A stretch of DNA of 64,000 bases from Sphingobacterium pedocola (GCF_015209965.1 NZ_MU158689.1:2071667-2135666), one strand, 5' to 3'. Shown: positions 52,065 through 62,950, counted from the first letter of the stretch. Numbers and translations are program-made. Notes: a model not told the origin generated them from the sequence alone.

Positions 52065-52450
52065 ATTTTATAGGCGTCAATAAACCTAGAGGAGTTGCCC
52101 AGTCCTCAATAGATAAAATCGCAGAAATGCAATACATACACTAAGAATATCGGGCCTTAAAAACGAATGAACGCATTTTCATAGACGGAAAAGCGGACGA
52201 AACGATTGGGGACAAGTGCTATGGCCGTCCGATTTTGTAGATTATTATAGATTCCTCCGTCCTTCACACCCGGATGTCCCGAAATATCTTGAAAATAAAT
52301 CCCGGGCTCAAAACTGCCTTTCTAAAAGAAAAAGGAGATGAACTAAGGAAAGCCATAAGGCTTTGAAAAAAACGGCATCGAAGGTATATCCCTATTCGGT
52401 GAAACAGATTTTACATCGGCCATACTAAATCTCTTGGAACCTTTCCACTA
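52065..52450 (+). pseudogene. Decayed coding stretch before pyrG
   Basis: The 694-nt gap between the reductase and pyrG has no intact gene, but protein-like pieces follow one another in shifting frames. They are FIGVNKPRGVAQSSIDKIAE then a stop; RALKTNERIFIDGKADETIG; LKTAFLKEKGDELRKAIRL then a stop; and GIEGISLFGETDFTSAILNL to a stop near 52452. At least two stops and one frameshift interrupt it. I do not recognise the family. It looks like a gene being lost. Confidence 0.5.
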
Positions 52451-52538
52451 AGCAATTTTATAAAAAGATATCGCACTCGTGTATCATTCGTAAATGACAA
52501 CAATATTGATTTGATTCAAAATATATCAAAAAAATACG

Positions 52539-52546
52539 TACCTTTG
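52539..52546 (+). promoter_or_regulatory. Probable -7 element for pyrG
   Basis: TACCTTTG matches TAnnTTTG, about 70 nt before the pyrG ATG. The leader contains GGAGCTCTAAAGCGCC-like short complementary bases near 52570, possibly a small hairpin. Confidence 0.6.
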
Positions 52547-52600
52547 TATCCCGTACATAAGGCAGATGTTTGGAGCTCTAAAGCGCCAAACATTAGTTAA

Positions 52601-54220
<1,620 letters not shown>

Positions 54221-54261
54221 ACATTAATAAATATAAAGATATTAGAAATAAAAAATAGTAA

Positions 54262-56061
54262 ATGGATAGAAATAATATCATAGGATTAGTACTCATTTTC
54301 GCAATTTTTGCGGGTTCATTTTACTTAATGAAACCTTCAGAACAGGAAATTAAGCAAGAACAAGTATTACAAGATTCGTTAAAAAACCTAAGGGAAGGTA
54401 ACGTCGTTACCGATACCACACGTACCACTAATGCTGTAGCAACAGTAGACTCTGCGGCATTACAAAAACCTTTTGGTGCAACAAAAATTGGACAAGAACA
54501 ACTTGTCAAATTGGAGAATGAATTGCTGGTAGCAGAAATTTCCACTAAAGGAGGTAAAGTAAAATCTGTACAGCTTAAGAATGAAACAAACTATAACGAA
54601 ACCCCTTTGTATATTTTAGAGGGCGAAAACAACAAGTTTGGATTTATCTTCAAAGCCGATGGAGAAAACATCAATACAAACGATTTATACTTTACGGTAA
54701 GCAATCCCTCAGCCACTGCAGTAACTCTTCGACTAAATTACAATGAGAATCAATATATTGATTATACATACACTTTGCAACCTAATACCTACAACGTAGG
54801 ACTTCAGGTAAACGCAGTAGGTATTCAAAATCTAGTTGATATCAAACAAAAATCGATTACGCTCAATTGGGAAGCTTCTCTTCTTCAAAAAGAACTTAAT
54901 GTAAAATCGGAAAGGGAAAAATCAACTATATTCTATAAGGATTCCGAAGGTTCTGTAGACCATCTTTCCGAATCTGGAGATGATGACGAAAAAGTAGAAG
55001 AAAAAGTACAATGGATAGCGTTTAAACAGCATTTCTTTTCTGCTATTCTGTCTTCAAAACAATCTTTTGAAAATACGGAACTGAATGTAACGTTTAATAC
55101 GGTCGATAGCGTAGTAAAGACGTACAAAACCTCAGCTGACTTGGTCTTTAATACACAGGGGAATAACCAGTATGATTTTAATTTCTTCTTTGGCCCCAAT
55201 CAGTACAAGATCTTAAAAGCCGAAGGAAATGATTACCAAAATATTATCAATATGGGATGGGGACCTATATCGTGGATTAATAGATTCCTCACTGTTCCTC
55301 TTTTTGATTTTCTCGATGGATTCAAAATGAGTTACGGGATTGTCATCCTAATTCTAACCTTGCTGTTAAAAGGATTGATGTTTCCGTTGACCTACAAGTC
55401 TTATCTTTCGATGGCCAAAATGCGTGTCCTTAAACCGCAGCTTGATGTGATTAAAGAAAAAGTCGGTGATGATAATCCAATGCTTTTACAACAAGAGCAA
55501 ATGAAACTGTACAAGCAGGCAGGAGTAAATCCCCTGGGTGGATGTCTACCAATGCTTTTACAGATGCCATTTACCTTAGCTTTTTTCTTTTTCTTCCCTA
55601 ACCTGTTTGAATTGAGGGGAGAAAGTTTCTTATGGATGAAAGATTTGTCAACCTACGATGCGCCTATCACGTTCTCCCCAATTTTTGGAGTCGGTCACAT
55701 CTCTTTAATGTGTATCTTAATGACATTGACCACATTATTAACCACTTGGTACAATAATGCAACTTCGGGAGCTGCTGCTAATAACCAAATGAAATATATA
55801 GGTTATGCCATGCCGTTGCTTTTCTTCTTCATGCTGAACAGTTTCCCTTCCGGATTAAATTATTATTATTTCCTCGGCGCCGTCTTTACGTTCCTAACAC
55901 AGGTTCTTATTCGCTCATTCATTGATGATGACAAAATTTTAGCAAAATTAGAGAATAACAAGAAAAATCCGAAAGTTCAGAAGAAATCATCGTTCCAACA
56001 ACGGATGGAAGATATGATGAGACAGCAGCAAGCTAATCAGCAAAAAAAAGTAAATAAGTAA
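54262..56061 (+). CDS. yidC: Membrane protein insertase YidC
   Basis: Protein of 599 residues with the Gram-negative layout. An N-terminal membrane helix (NNIIGLVLIFAIFAGSFYLM) is followed by a large periplasmic beta-domain (about 60-350). The conserved five-helix insertase core follows, with MSYGIVILILTLLLKGLMFP, MKLYKQAGVNPLGGCLPMLL and FPSGLNYYYFLGAVFTFLTQ. A basic, Gln-rich tail ends it. It inserts and folds inner-membrane proteins, with or without SecYEG. Confidence 0.96.
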   Translation: MDRNNIIGLVLIFAIFAGSFYLMKPSEQEIKQEQVLQDSLKNLREGNVVTDTTRTTNAVATVDSAALQKPFGATKIGQEQLVKLENELLVAEISTKGGKVKSVQLKNETNYNETPLYILEGENNKFGFIFKADGENINTNDLYFTVSNPSATAVTLRLNYNENQYIDYTYTLQPNTYNVGLQVNAVGIQNLVDIKQKSITLNWEASLLQKELNVKSEREKSTIFYKDSEGSVDHLSESGDDDEKVEEKVQWIAFKQHFFSAILSSKQSFENTELNVTFNTVDSVVKTYKTSADLVFNTQGNNQYDFNFFFGPNQYKILKAEGNDYQNIINMGWGPISWINRFLTVPLFDFLDGFKMSYGIVILILTLLLKGLMFPLTYKSYLSMAKMRVLKPQLDVIKEKVGDDNPMLLQQEQMKLYKQAGVNPLGGCLPMLLQMPFTLAFFFFFPNLFELRGESFLWMKDLSTYDAPITFSPIFGVGHISLMCILMTLTTLLTTWYNNATSGAAANNQMKYIGYAMPLLFFFMLNSFPSGLNYYYFLGAVFTFLTQVLIRSFIDDDKILAKLENNKKNPKVQKKSSFQQRMEDMMRQQQANQQKKVNK

Positions 56062-56069
56062 TATATATA

Positions 56070-56100
56070 AAAGAAAAAGGCTCTACGAGCCTTTTTCTTT
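56070..56100. terminator. Bidirectional terminator between yidC and the pectinesterase
   Basis: AAAGAAAAAGGCTC pairs with GAGCCTTTTTCTTT around TAC, between convergent genes. Confidence 0.85.
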
Positions 56101-56107
56101 TTAATAA

Positions 56108-57097
56108 CTAATTTTGAGGTAGCCAATCTCCGAAAATACTACCGATGCTATAATGATCTTCTTCGGATCGTGACAACTGATGCGACCAATTTACCCTTTT
56201 TGACACATCGTTTCCGCCCGGGCCTGTGGATCCCAGTTCTGCGTAATAGGTCGTAAGTACTTTATCCGGAAACATCTTATCTCCCGTCCACGGATCCCAT
56301 CCGTCTAGAAATATATGCCCTTCCATAAAACAGTCTATAAAAACTGTCTTTGCGTGAGGACGCCAAGGTCTTCCGAGATAAACTTTATTCACATTCGCAT
56401 CCGCAGCCGTCAGTCGACATTTAACGAATACAAAACCGTAAGTACTTTCTTTGGTCGTTGACGCAGCAGTGATATAAGAATTGCGTAAGCTTTCAATTTG
56501 ACATTCCTCAAAAAATGCAGTACTAGAACCAAAAATAAAATCCGTTGTACCCGCTATTTTACACCTATAGAAATAATTGCGGTTTCGATCTTTCCCCAGA
56601 TACAAGGTATCTTGGTGTCCCAAAATTGTACAATTAACAACTGAAACTCGGTCTGCCTCGACATGCAGCGCAACCGCCTGTCCTACAGGACCGGCCGAAT
56701 TGACAATCGTTAAATTCCTAATCGTAACATCATTTGCCAAAACAAGAAAACTGTATGAACTAAATGTTCCGAATTTTGTCAATCCACATTCATCCGGAGT
56801 AGGCCTTATTTTCCCCGAATAATCATCAAATGTGATTATCGTATTCGTGCGGTTTTCTCCTTCAAGAATAATATGCCGAAGATGAGATGGAATCACAACC
56901 TTCTCTTTATAAGTACCCGCTTTAATCCATATTTTGATCGGCTCCTCGCGAAAAGAACGAACAGAGTTAATGGCTTCTTGAATCGTTTTAAAATCTCCGT
57001 TACCTCCCTGATCGACCACAATCTGATCCGTTGTTGCTAATGCCACACTAGCGTAACACATCAGAAAAAAAACCATAAAACTTCGCATTTCCTTCAT
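56108..57097 (-). CDS. Pectinesterase (carbohydrate esterase family 8)
   Basis: Protein of 329 residues with a signal peptide (about 1-22). The right-handed beta-helix has VVDQGGNGDFKTIQEAI, the catalytic Gln of GQAVALHVEAD, the Asp in GHQDTLY, the second Asp in GTTDFIFGSSTAFF, and the Arg in YLGRPWRPHAKTVFI. It removes methyl esters from homogalacturonan. It lies 70 nt after the GH43 gene, probably in one operon. A pectin lyase partner is not in the window. Confidence 0.93.
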   Translation of the reverse strand: MKEMRSFMVFFLMCYASVALATTDQIVVDQGGNGDFKTIQEAINSVRSFREEPIKIWIKAGTYKEKVVIPSHLRHIILEGENRTNTIITFDDYSGKIRPTPDECGLTKFGTFSSYSFLVLANDVTIRNLTIVNSAGPVGQAVALHVEADRVSVVNCTILGHQDTLYLGKDRNRNYFYRCKIAGTTDFIFGSSTAFFEECQIESLRNSYITAASTTKESTYGFVFVKCRLTAADANVNKVYLGRPWRPHAKTVFIDCFMEGHIFLDGWDPWTGDKMFPDKVLTTYYAELGSTGPGGNDVSKRVNWSHQLSRSEEDHYSIGSIFGDWLPQN

Positions 57098-57167
57098 ATT
57101 TTATATATACATATTATCCAACATCAATATTTTCCAACTAAGGCGCAATCTACTAAATAGATCTTTT

Positions 57168-58790
57168 CTATAATTTATCTACTCGAAACCAATCCACTTC
57201 GGCGAAACCAGAATCATTTATGGTTTGTTCACGCGTAGCATACAATCCCAATGTAGCACCAATCCATTTACCCGGCTTTGCTTTAAACGTTTCCCCCACT
57301 TTGTTGTACTTCTTATTATCTACACTATAATACCAATTGCAGTTTATGCCATCCGTCACCCTTACCTGCAGGTAAATGAATCCCGAGTCTATGGCCGTAA
57401 CTTGCCTTACACTTTCGGCTTTTCCGGACAAGCCTTTCGTACACATACCGTGAAAAAGAGCATATCGATCGATAGTCCCTGCGATATATAATTGACTATA
57501 ATCCTCCCCTACCACGATGAACCCCGCTTTTTCATTCAAATCCTTTTCATTGGCAACTAGTCTTACCTTGACTGTGGCCTTAAAATTCTCGGCCGGAAAT
57601 TTCTGTGTCAATATATTTGGTACATCCAGCATATTCTTAAAATCAGTGGGAAGCTGCTGCGAATAAAGCCTGAGATAACCATTGTGGCTAGGGGTCAACC
57701 AGGTCCCATCTGGATTTGCCTGCCATTGCCATTGGAGTCCAAGTTGCTGTGTCTCAAATTCATCCGACTCGACCGGATTATTTATTGGATAGTCTTTCCC
57801 TACATTCGGCTTCTTATATTCCAGTACGGGGTTCCCTATTCCGTCGCCATCTTTGTCTTCACCTATCACCGGCCAGTCATCAACCCATTTCATGGGTTGC
57901 AAATGCACTACTCGACCCATGGCATCTTTATCTTGAAAATGGAAAAACCAGTCTTCACCCGATGGCGTATCTACCCACGCCCCCTGATGCGGACCGTTTA
58001 CAACTGTTTTTCCTTGTTCCATCACCACTTTACGCTCGTAAGGCCCGTATATATTTTTAGATCGCAAAACCAATTGCCAGCCTGTAGCAACACCACCAGA
58101 CGGAGCAAATAAGTAGTAATAACCGTTTCTTTTATGCACTTTCGGTCCCTCAATCGTAGGATCGATCACATGTCCATCGTACACGATCACTCCCCTATCC
58201 AGTACCTTGTCTCCGGTATCGTTTAACTTCGCAATAGCCAGCACGCTTTTGAGACCAGCCCTACTGCCAGCATAAGCAAAAGCAAGGTAATTTTTACCAT
58301 CTTCATCCCAAAAAGGACAAGGATCAATAAGTCCTTTTCCCTCAAACACCAATATTGGATCTGACCAAGCTCCTGTTGGATCTGCTGCCTTCGTCATATA
58401 AATACCGTAGTCAGGATCTGGATAATAAATATAGAACTCGCCCTGGTGAAAACGTATTGCAGGCGCCCATACCCCATTACCATGTTGTACCTTTTTGAAG
58501 ATATCTTCGGGGATCTGTCGCTGCAACGCATGGCCAATAATCCGCCAATTGATCATATCTTTGGAATGCAGAATCGGTAACCCAGGAGCATGGTTGAAAC
58601 TAGAAGAGATCATATAATAATCATCACCTACCCTCGTCACATCAGGATCCGAATAATCGGCATCTATGACAGGGTTTTTGTACTTACCATTACCCAAATC
58701 AGGAGACCAGACCGGAGAAATATAGTTTTGAGAATAAACTGCTCCTGTGAGAAGCATACTTAAGGAACTTACTATTAATTTTATATTCAT
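57168..58790 (-). CDS. Glycoside hydrolase family 43 with C-terminal beta-sandwich
   Basis: Protein of 540 residues with a signal peptide (about 1-20). The five-bladed propeller shows the general base Asp in DADYSDPDVTRVGDDYYM, the pKa-modulating Asp in LIDPCPFWDEDGKNYLAF, and the acid Glu in PTIEGPKVHKRNGYYYL. The C-terminal part (about 330-540) is a concanavalin-like DUF1349/beta-xylosidase C-terminal domain. It probably cleaves xylose or arabinose from pectin or xylan side chains. It is the first gene of an operon with the pectinesterase, behind LacI-like palindromes. Confidence 0.9.
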   Translation of the reverse strand: MNIKLIVSSLSMLLTGAVYSQNYISPVWSPDLGNGKYKNPVIDADYSDPDVTRVGDDYYMISSSFNHAPGLPILHSKDMINWRIIGHALQRQIPEDIFKKVQHGNGVWAPAIRFHQGEFYIYYPDPDYGIYMTKAADPTGAWSDPILVFEGKGLIDPCPFWDEDGKNYLAFAYAGSRAGLKSVLAIAKLNDTGDKVLDRGVIVYDGHVIDPTIEGPKVHKRNGYYYLFAPSGGVATGWQLVLRSKNIYGPYERKVVMEQGKTVVNGPHQGAWVDTPSGEDWFFHFQDKDAMGRVVHLQPMKWVDDWPVIGEDKDGDGIGNPVLEYKKPNVGKDYPINNPVESDEFETQQLGLQWQWQANPDGTWLTPSHNGYLRLYSQQLPTDFKNMLDVPNILTQKFPAENFKATVKVRLVANEKDLNEKAGFIVVGEDYSQLYIAGTIDRYALFHGMCTKGLSGKAESVRQVTAIDSGFIYLQVRVTDGINCNWYYSVDNKKYNKVGETFKAKPGKWIGATLGLYATREQTINDSGFAEVDWFRVDKL

Positions 58791-58792
58791 GA

Positions 58793-58880
58793 CAACGTTG
58801 GTTTATAAAAAATGCAATCGGTTGCATCTCAAATTTAAATCAATAAGTTCTTATTCGCAATTAATTTTACGCAATCGTTG
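58793..58880. promoter_or_regulatory. Cluster of LacI-like palindromes upstream of GH43
   Basis: A 16-nt near-palindrome ATGCAATCGGTTGCAT lies at 58812-58827, with the central CG usual in LacI/GalR-family operators. Related half-sites are CAACGTTG at 58793-58800 (directly before the start codon) and GCAATCGTTG at 58871-58880. The cluster fits repression of the GH43-pectinesterase operon by a sugar-responsive regulator. No such regulator is encoded in the window. Confidence 0.45.
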
Positions 58881-58965
58881 TCATCTGAATACAAAAAAGC
58901 CATACCACTCGGTATCGCTTCTCCAAAAATCATACATCATTATTTGTTTTGCGACTGTTAATAAG

Positions 58966-60318
58966 TTAGACGAAAGCACTAAAGCCCGTAATACTACGTC
59001 CCACTATTAACGAGTTAATTTCTTTAGTCCCTTCGTAGGAGTAGATAGCTTCCGCATCCGCCAAAAAACGTGCAACGTTATATTCTAATAATATGCCGTT
59101 TCCACCCATTACTTCTCGTGCCCTCGACACAATATCACGCGTTCGTAAGGTACAAAAGACTTTGGCTAACGAAGCGTGTTCATCTCGCAATTTGTCTTCA
59201 TCCTGCAGTTCGGATAACCGAAAGACTAAGGTCTGCATGGATGTTAAATTAGACAACATTTCCACTAAGTGATTCTGGATCAACTGGAATGAGGCAATCG
59301 GCTTACCAAACTGTTTTCTTTTTAGCGTATATTCTAATGCATTCTCGTAAGCACCACGGGCACACCCCACAGCCATCCAAGCGACTCCAGCTCGTGTCAT
59401 TTGCAACACCTTCGCAGTATCTTTGAAAGAATTCGCGTGCGGCAGGCGATCCGCCTCGGGTACAACGCAGTCCGTCAATGTAATTAGTCCATTTTGTACA
59501 ATCCGCAACGCCATTTTCCCTTTAATCTTCTCTACATGAAACCCAGGATTTTCTTTTTTCACAATAAATCCTTTCACTTCGCCATCCCCCAAGTCTCTGG
59601 CCCATATAATGGTGATATCAGAAAAAGTAGCATTTCCAATCCATTTTTTTTGTCCATTGAGCACCCATCCATCGGCAGTTTGTTGACAGGTGGTAGTCAA
59701 TCCCCCTGCCGCACCTGATCCCACTTCAGGTTCAGTAAGTCCAAATGCGCCGATTTTTTTGAACTGCTGCATTTGCGGTAACCATTCATTCTTTTGCTCT
59801 TCCGAGCCACAGGTATAGATAGATCCCATGGCAAGACCGCTCTGTACTCCTAAAAATGTAGCAATAGACGGATCTATCCGTCCAAATTCCGCAGCTATTA
59901 TCCCATCCATCAATGATTTTCCACCAGCACAACCGTATCCCTCGAAGGTATAGCCGCATATATTTAATGCAGCGAGCTTAGGAATGATTTCAAACGGAAA
60001 CTCATCATGCAACCAATAATTGTTGACCAAAGGTTTTATTTCAGTTTCAAGGAATGTCCGGATTTTTAACAATAGCGCCTGATCTTCCGCAGAAAGCTTA
60101 TTTTCCATTCCGTAAAAATCCGCATTAATCGGCGGAAGTTCTTTTTTCCTGCCACTACCACCGGTGAGCATCTTCATTGCCATCTGCAACTGTTTTTCGT
60201 CCATTTTGGAAACAGCACCTAAAACTGCGCCCAAGTCAACCTTTTTTGAAATCTTATTAAGCTGCTCGAAATCAACGGATTTCAATAGTTTTAAAATATT
60301 TCTGATTTTATCTAACAT
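58966..60318 (-). CDS. Acyl-CoA dehydrogenase, glutaryl-CoA dehydrogenase-like
   Basis: Protein of 450 residues. It has an N-terminal basic helical extension of about 50 residues, then the acyl-CoA dehydrogenase fold: GAFGLTEPEVGSGAAGGLTT, KKWIGNATFSDITIIWARD, QLIQNHLVEMLSNLTSMQTL, REVMGGNGILLEYNVARFLA. The catalytic Glu is in YSYEGTKEINSLIVGRSITG, as in glutaryl-CoA dehydrogenases. It uses FAD to oxidise an acyl-CoA. The exact substrate cannot be told. It is a single gene on the minus strand. Confidence 0.88.
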   Translation of the reverse strand: MLDKIRNILKLLKSVDFEQLNKISKKVDLGAVLGAVSKMDEKQLQMAMKMLTGGSGRKKELPPINADFYGMENKLSAEDQALLLKIRTFLETEIKPLVNNYWLHDEFPFEIIPKLAALNICGYTFEGYGCAGGKSLMDGIIAAEFGRIDPSIATFLGVQSGLAMGSIYTCGSEEQKNEWLPQMQQFKKIGAFGLTEPEVGSGAAGGLTTTCQQTADGWVLNGQKKWIGNATFSDITIIWARDLGDGEVKGFIVKKENPGFHVEKIKGKMALRIVQNGLITLTDCVVPEADRLPHANSFKDTAKVLQMTRAGVAWMAVGCARGAYENALEYTLKRKQFGKPIASFQLIQNHLVEMLSNLTSMQTLVFRLSELQDEDKLRDEHASLAKVFCTLRTRDIVSRAREVMGGNGILLEYNVARFLADAEAIYSYEGTKEINSLIVGRSITGFSAFV

Positions 60319-60393
60319 AATTACGACTTATAAAGTGACAACATTTTTTTATCAATTTAGTTTTTTTACTGTTGTGAATCAATAAAACAATCT

Positions 60394-60401
60394 TATATTT
60401 G
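60394..60401 (+). promoter_or_regulatory. Probable -7 element for the small lipoprotein gene
   Basis: TATATTTG matches TAnnTTTG, with TTG at 60372-60374 (19-nt spacing). It predicts a leader of nearly 150 nt that contains a palindrome AATACCGGTATT at 60496-60507. Confidence 0.65.
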
Positions 60402-60554
60402 CAACAGAATAACTCTTCAATGACTTTAAAAAGCTGTTTTTCAGCTATTTACAAAAGAATAAAAAAAAGATTTATTTTTCGGGTTACCTTTTTGGAATAC
60501 CGGTATTAAAGGATATAAAACAAAATTTGTTTCAATTAAATAGAAAATTAAAAG

Positions 60555-60767
60555 ATGAAAAATTTATTCGCATTCGGATTTTTAGCATTAGCTTTAACAG
60601 TAGTTTCATGTGGTGGTGCAGAAACTAAAACTGACGCTACTACTGATTCATTAGCAAACGAAGTAGAAAACACTACTGAAAACGTTGCTGATTCATTAGA
60701 AAACGTTGCTGATTCAGTACGTTCAACTGGTGATTCTATCGCTGATTCATTACAAAACGTTCAATAA
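60555..60767 (+). CDS. Small repetitive lipoprotein
   Basis: Protein of 70 residues. The signal ends in a lipobox (TVVSCGG, Cys19). The mature part is acidic and low in complexity, built of short repeats (ENVADS, twice in tandem, then STGDSIADSLQNV), and would form an amphipathic helix. The DNA carries an 18-bp direct repeat, GAAAACGTTGCTGATTCA, in tandem. It has no known family that I recognise. It has its own promoter, a long leader and a strong terminator, so it is probably a highly expressed envelope protein. Confidence 0.75.
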   Translation: MKNLFAFGFLALALTVVSCGGAETKTDATTDSLANEVENTTENVADSLENVADSVRSTGDSIADSLQNVQ

Positions 60768-60795
60768 TCCGAACAAGAGTTTAAAATACTCCATT

Positions 60796-60825
60796 AAAAG
60801 CCTGTGTTCATAAACACAGGCTTTT
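60796..60825 (+). terminator. Terminator of the small lipoprotein gene
   Basis: AAAAGCCTGTGTT pairs with AACACAGGCTTTT around CATA, followed by a long T run. Confidence 0.9.
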
Positions 60826-60938
60826 TTGTTTTTTTATATCTCCATTCTTGTTTATCGCAGCTGGTTTTCTTTGGTGGTCTAGCTGATATTGTCGGTGCAT
60901 TCTCTGCGATTATAATTGCATATAAATGCAAATTTTTC

Positions 60939-60946
60939 TAAGTTTG
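60939..60946 (+). promoter_or_regulatory. Probable -7 element for purB
   Basis: TAAGTTTG matches TAnnTTTG, with TTG at 60916-60918 (20-nt spacing). It sits inside a longer possible purB frame and so supports the later start. Confidence 0.65.
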
Positions 60947-60963
60947 AACAAATTACATACGAC

Positions 60964-62313
60964 ATGACATTATCTCCTTTAACAGCCGTAACTCCAGTAG
61001 ACGGAAGATATCACAATAACACAAAAGAATTAGCAGCTTATTTTTCAGAATTTGCCTTAATAAAATACCGTGTACATGTAGAAGTGGAGTATTTTATTGC
61101 ACTTACCGCTTCGGGCATTCCACAACTCGCTCATTTTGATGGCTCGTTAAATGAGAAATTAAGAGATATCTATCAGAATTTTTCATTAGCTGATGCTGAG
61201 TGGATCAAAAATACCGAAAAAGTAACCAATCACGATGTCAAAGCTGTAGAATACTTCTTAAAAGACCAATTCGAAAAATTAGGATTACATGATTCACTCG
61301 AATTTATCCATTTTGGATTAACGTCACAGGATATTAATAATACGGCGATTCCGTATTCGTGGAAAGAAGCCATACAAAATAGCTATATCCCAGCTATCAA
61401 TGAATTACTGCAGGAGCTTAAAAGATTCTCTACTGAATGGAAAGAAATTCCTATGTTAGCCCGTACACATGGGCAGCCGGCCTCTCCAACCCGTTTAGGA
61501 AAAGAAATCCACGTATTTGTAGAACGTATTGAGAAACAATTGGAATTATTGACCCAAGTGCCTTATTCCGCAAAATTTGGTGGAGCTACAGGCAATTTCA
61601 ATGCACATCAAGTCGCTTATCCGACGTACAATTGGGTCGACTTTGGAAATAAATTTGTCAATGAGCAGCTTGGTTTGAGCCGATCACAGACGACCACCCA
61701 AATTGAACACTACGACAATTTTGCAGCAAGCTGCGATGCCTTAAAGCGTATCAACAACATCATCATTGATCTTTGTCGCGACCTCTGGACATACATCTCC
61801 ATGGAGTATTTCAAGCAAAAAATAACAGCCGGACAAGTAGGCTCTTCGGCTATGCCGCACAAAGTAAATCCAATCGACTTCGAAAATGCAGAAGGAAACC
61901 TGGGACTGGCAAATGCAATTTTTGAGCATTTATCGGCAAAGTTGCCTATCTCACGTTTGCAACGTGATTTAACAGATTCAACGGTCTTGCGCAATATAGG
62001 CGTTCCTTTTGCACATACCTTGATTGCTATCAAATCAACCTTAAGAGGTCTTCGCAAGTTAATTCTAAATGAATCTGCGTTAGCAAAGGATTTAGAAAAT
62101 AACTGGGCGGTAGTTGCAGAAGCTATCCAAACTATTTTACGAAGAGAAGGCTATCCAAAACCATATGAAACATTGAAAGATCTGACACGTACAAATTCAC
62201 ATGTCACCCAGGAAACCATAGCCGTATTCGTAGACGGGCTTAATGTACCTGAAGAGGTGAAAGAAGAAATAAAAGCAGTAACGCCTGCTAATTATACAGG
62301 TGTTTCTTTCTAA
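60964..62313 (+). CDS. purB: Adenylosuccinate lyase
   Basis: Protein of 449 residues from the ATG at 60964 (MTLSPLTAVTPVDGRYHNNT). An upstream in-frame ATG at 60916 would place the promoter inside the gene, so the later one is preferred. Motifs are LARTHGQPASPTRLGKEI, KFGGATGNFNAH and the fumarase/aspartase signature GSSAMPHKVNPIDFENAEG, with the flexible-loop Ser. It works twice in purine synthesis, splitting SAICAR and adenylosuccinate with release of fumarate. Confidence 0.95.
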   Translation: MTLSPLTAVTPVDGRYHNNTKELAAYFSEFALIKYRVHVEVEYFIALTASGIPQLAHFDGSLNEKLRDIYQNFSLADAEWIKNTEKVTNHDVKAVEYFLKDQFEKLGLHDSLEFIHFGLTSQDINNTAIPYSWKEAIQNSYIPAINELLQELKRFSTEWKEIPMLARTHGQPASPTRLGKEIHVFVERIEKQLELLTQVPYSAKFGGATGNFNAHQVAYPTYNWVDFGNKFVNEQLGLSRSQTTTQIEHYDNFAASCDALKRINNIIIDLCRDLWTYISMEYFKQKITAGQVGSSAMPHKVNPIDFENAEGNLGLANAIFEHLSAKLPISRLQRDLTDSTVLRNIGVPFAHTLIAIKSTLRGLRKLILNESALAKDLENNWAVVAEAIQTILRREGYPKPYETLKDLTRTNSHVTQETIAVFVDGLNVPEEVKEEIKAVTPANYTGVSF

Positions 62314-62353
62314 GCTTTGACGAAAGAATGACGTGGATGAGTTGTATATCTGC

Positions 62354-62361
62354 TATATTTG
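62354..62361 (+). promoter_or_regulatory. Possible -7 element for nfu
   Basis: TATATTTG matches TAnnTTTG, 18 nt before the ATG at 62380. The -33 element is not clear. Confidence 0.5.
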
Positions 62362-62379
62362 AACATTAAATTTAAGAAA

Positions 62380-62934
62380 ATGGCTACAATTAACGTATAT
62401 ACAGAATCAACGCCTAACCCGGCTACCATGAAGTTCTTGGTAAATAAGCTTCTTATAAATGGCAGCGTGGATTATCCCGATAGAGAAAAAGCACTATCAT
62501 CTCCATTTGCAAAAGAATTATTTAAATTCAATTTTGTAAATGGGGTGTTTTTTGCGAGCAACTTTGTGACGGTCACCAAAAGTGACGATGCCGAATGGGA
62601 AGATATTGAAGCAATTTTGAAAGACTTTGTAAAAGGGGCGGTAGAATCTGAATTAAAAGTTCAGGAAGTCGTGTCAGATGAGAATGTGTCTTTTGAAGGT
62701 TCTGAAACTGAAGTTAAAATACAGCAAGTACTTCACGACTATGTTCGTCCAGCCGTAGAACAAGATGGAGGTGCTATAGCGTACAAATCATTCGAAAATG
62801 GCACAGTGACCGTCGAGTTAAGAGGTTCCTGCAGCGGGTGTCCATCTTCTACCATTACTCTTAAAGCTGGTATTGAAGGATTATTGAAAAGAATGGTACC
62901 CGAAGTGGAAGAAGTCGTTGCGGAAGCATTATAA
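62380..62934 (+). CDS. Nfu-type iron-sulfur scaffold protein
   Basis: Protein of 184 residues from the ATG at 62380, where the typical Nfu N-terminal domain begins (ATINVYTESTPNPATMKFLV). An earlier possible start at 62359 overlaps the promoter. The N-terminal domain (about 1-85) is followed by the C-terminal NifU domain (about 105-184) with the cluster-binding motif in RGSCSGCPSSTITLK (CxxC). It carries Fe-S clusters to target proteins in the cytoplasm. Confidence 0.93.
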   Translation: MATINVYTESTPNPATMKFLVNKLLINGSVDYPDREKALSSPFAKELFKFNFVNGVFFASNFVTVTKSDDAEWEDIEAILKDFVKGAVESELKVQEVVSDENVSFEGSETEVKIQQVLHDYVRPAVEQDGGAIAYKSFENGTVTVELRGSCSGCPSSTITLKAGIEGLLKRMVPEVEEVVAEAL

Positions 62935-62950
62935 AATACGATATGGTATT

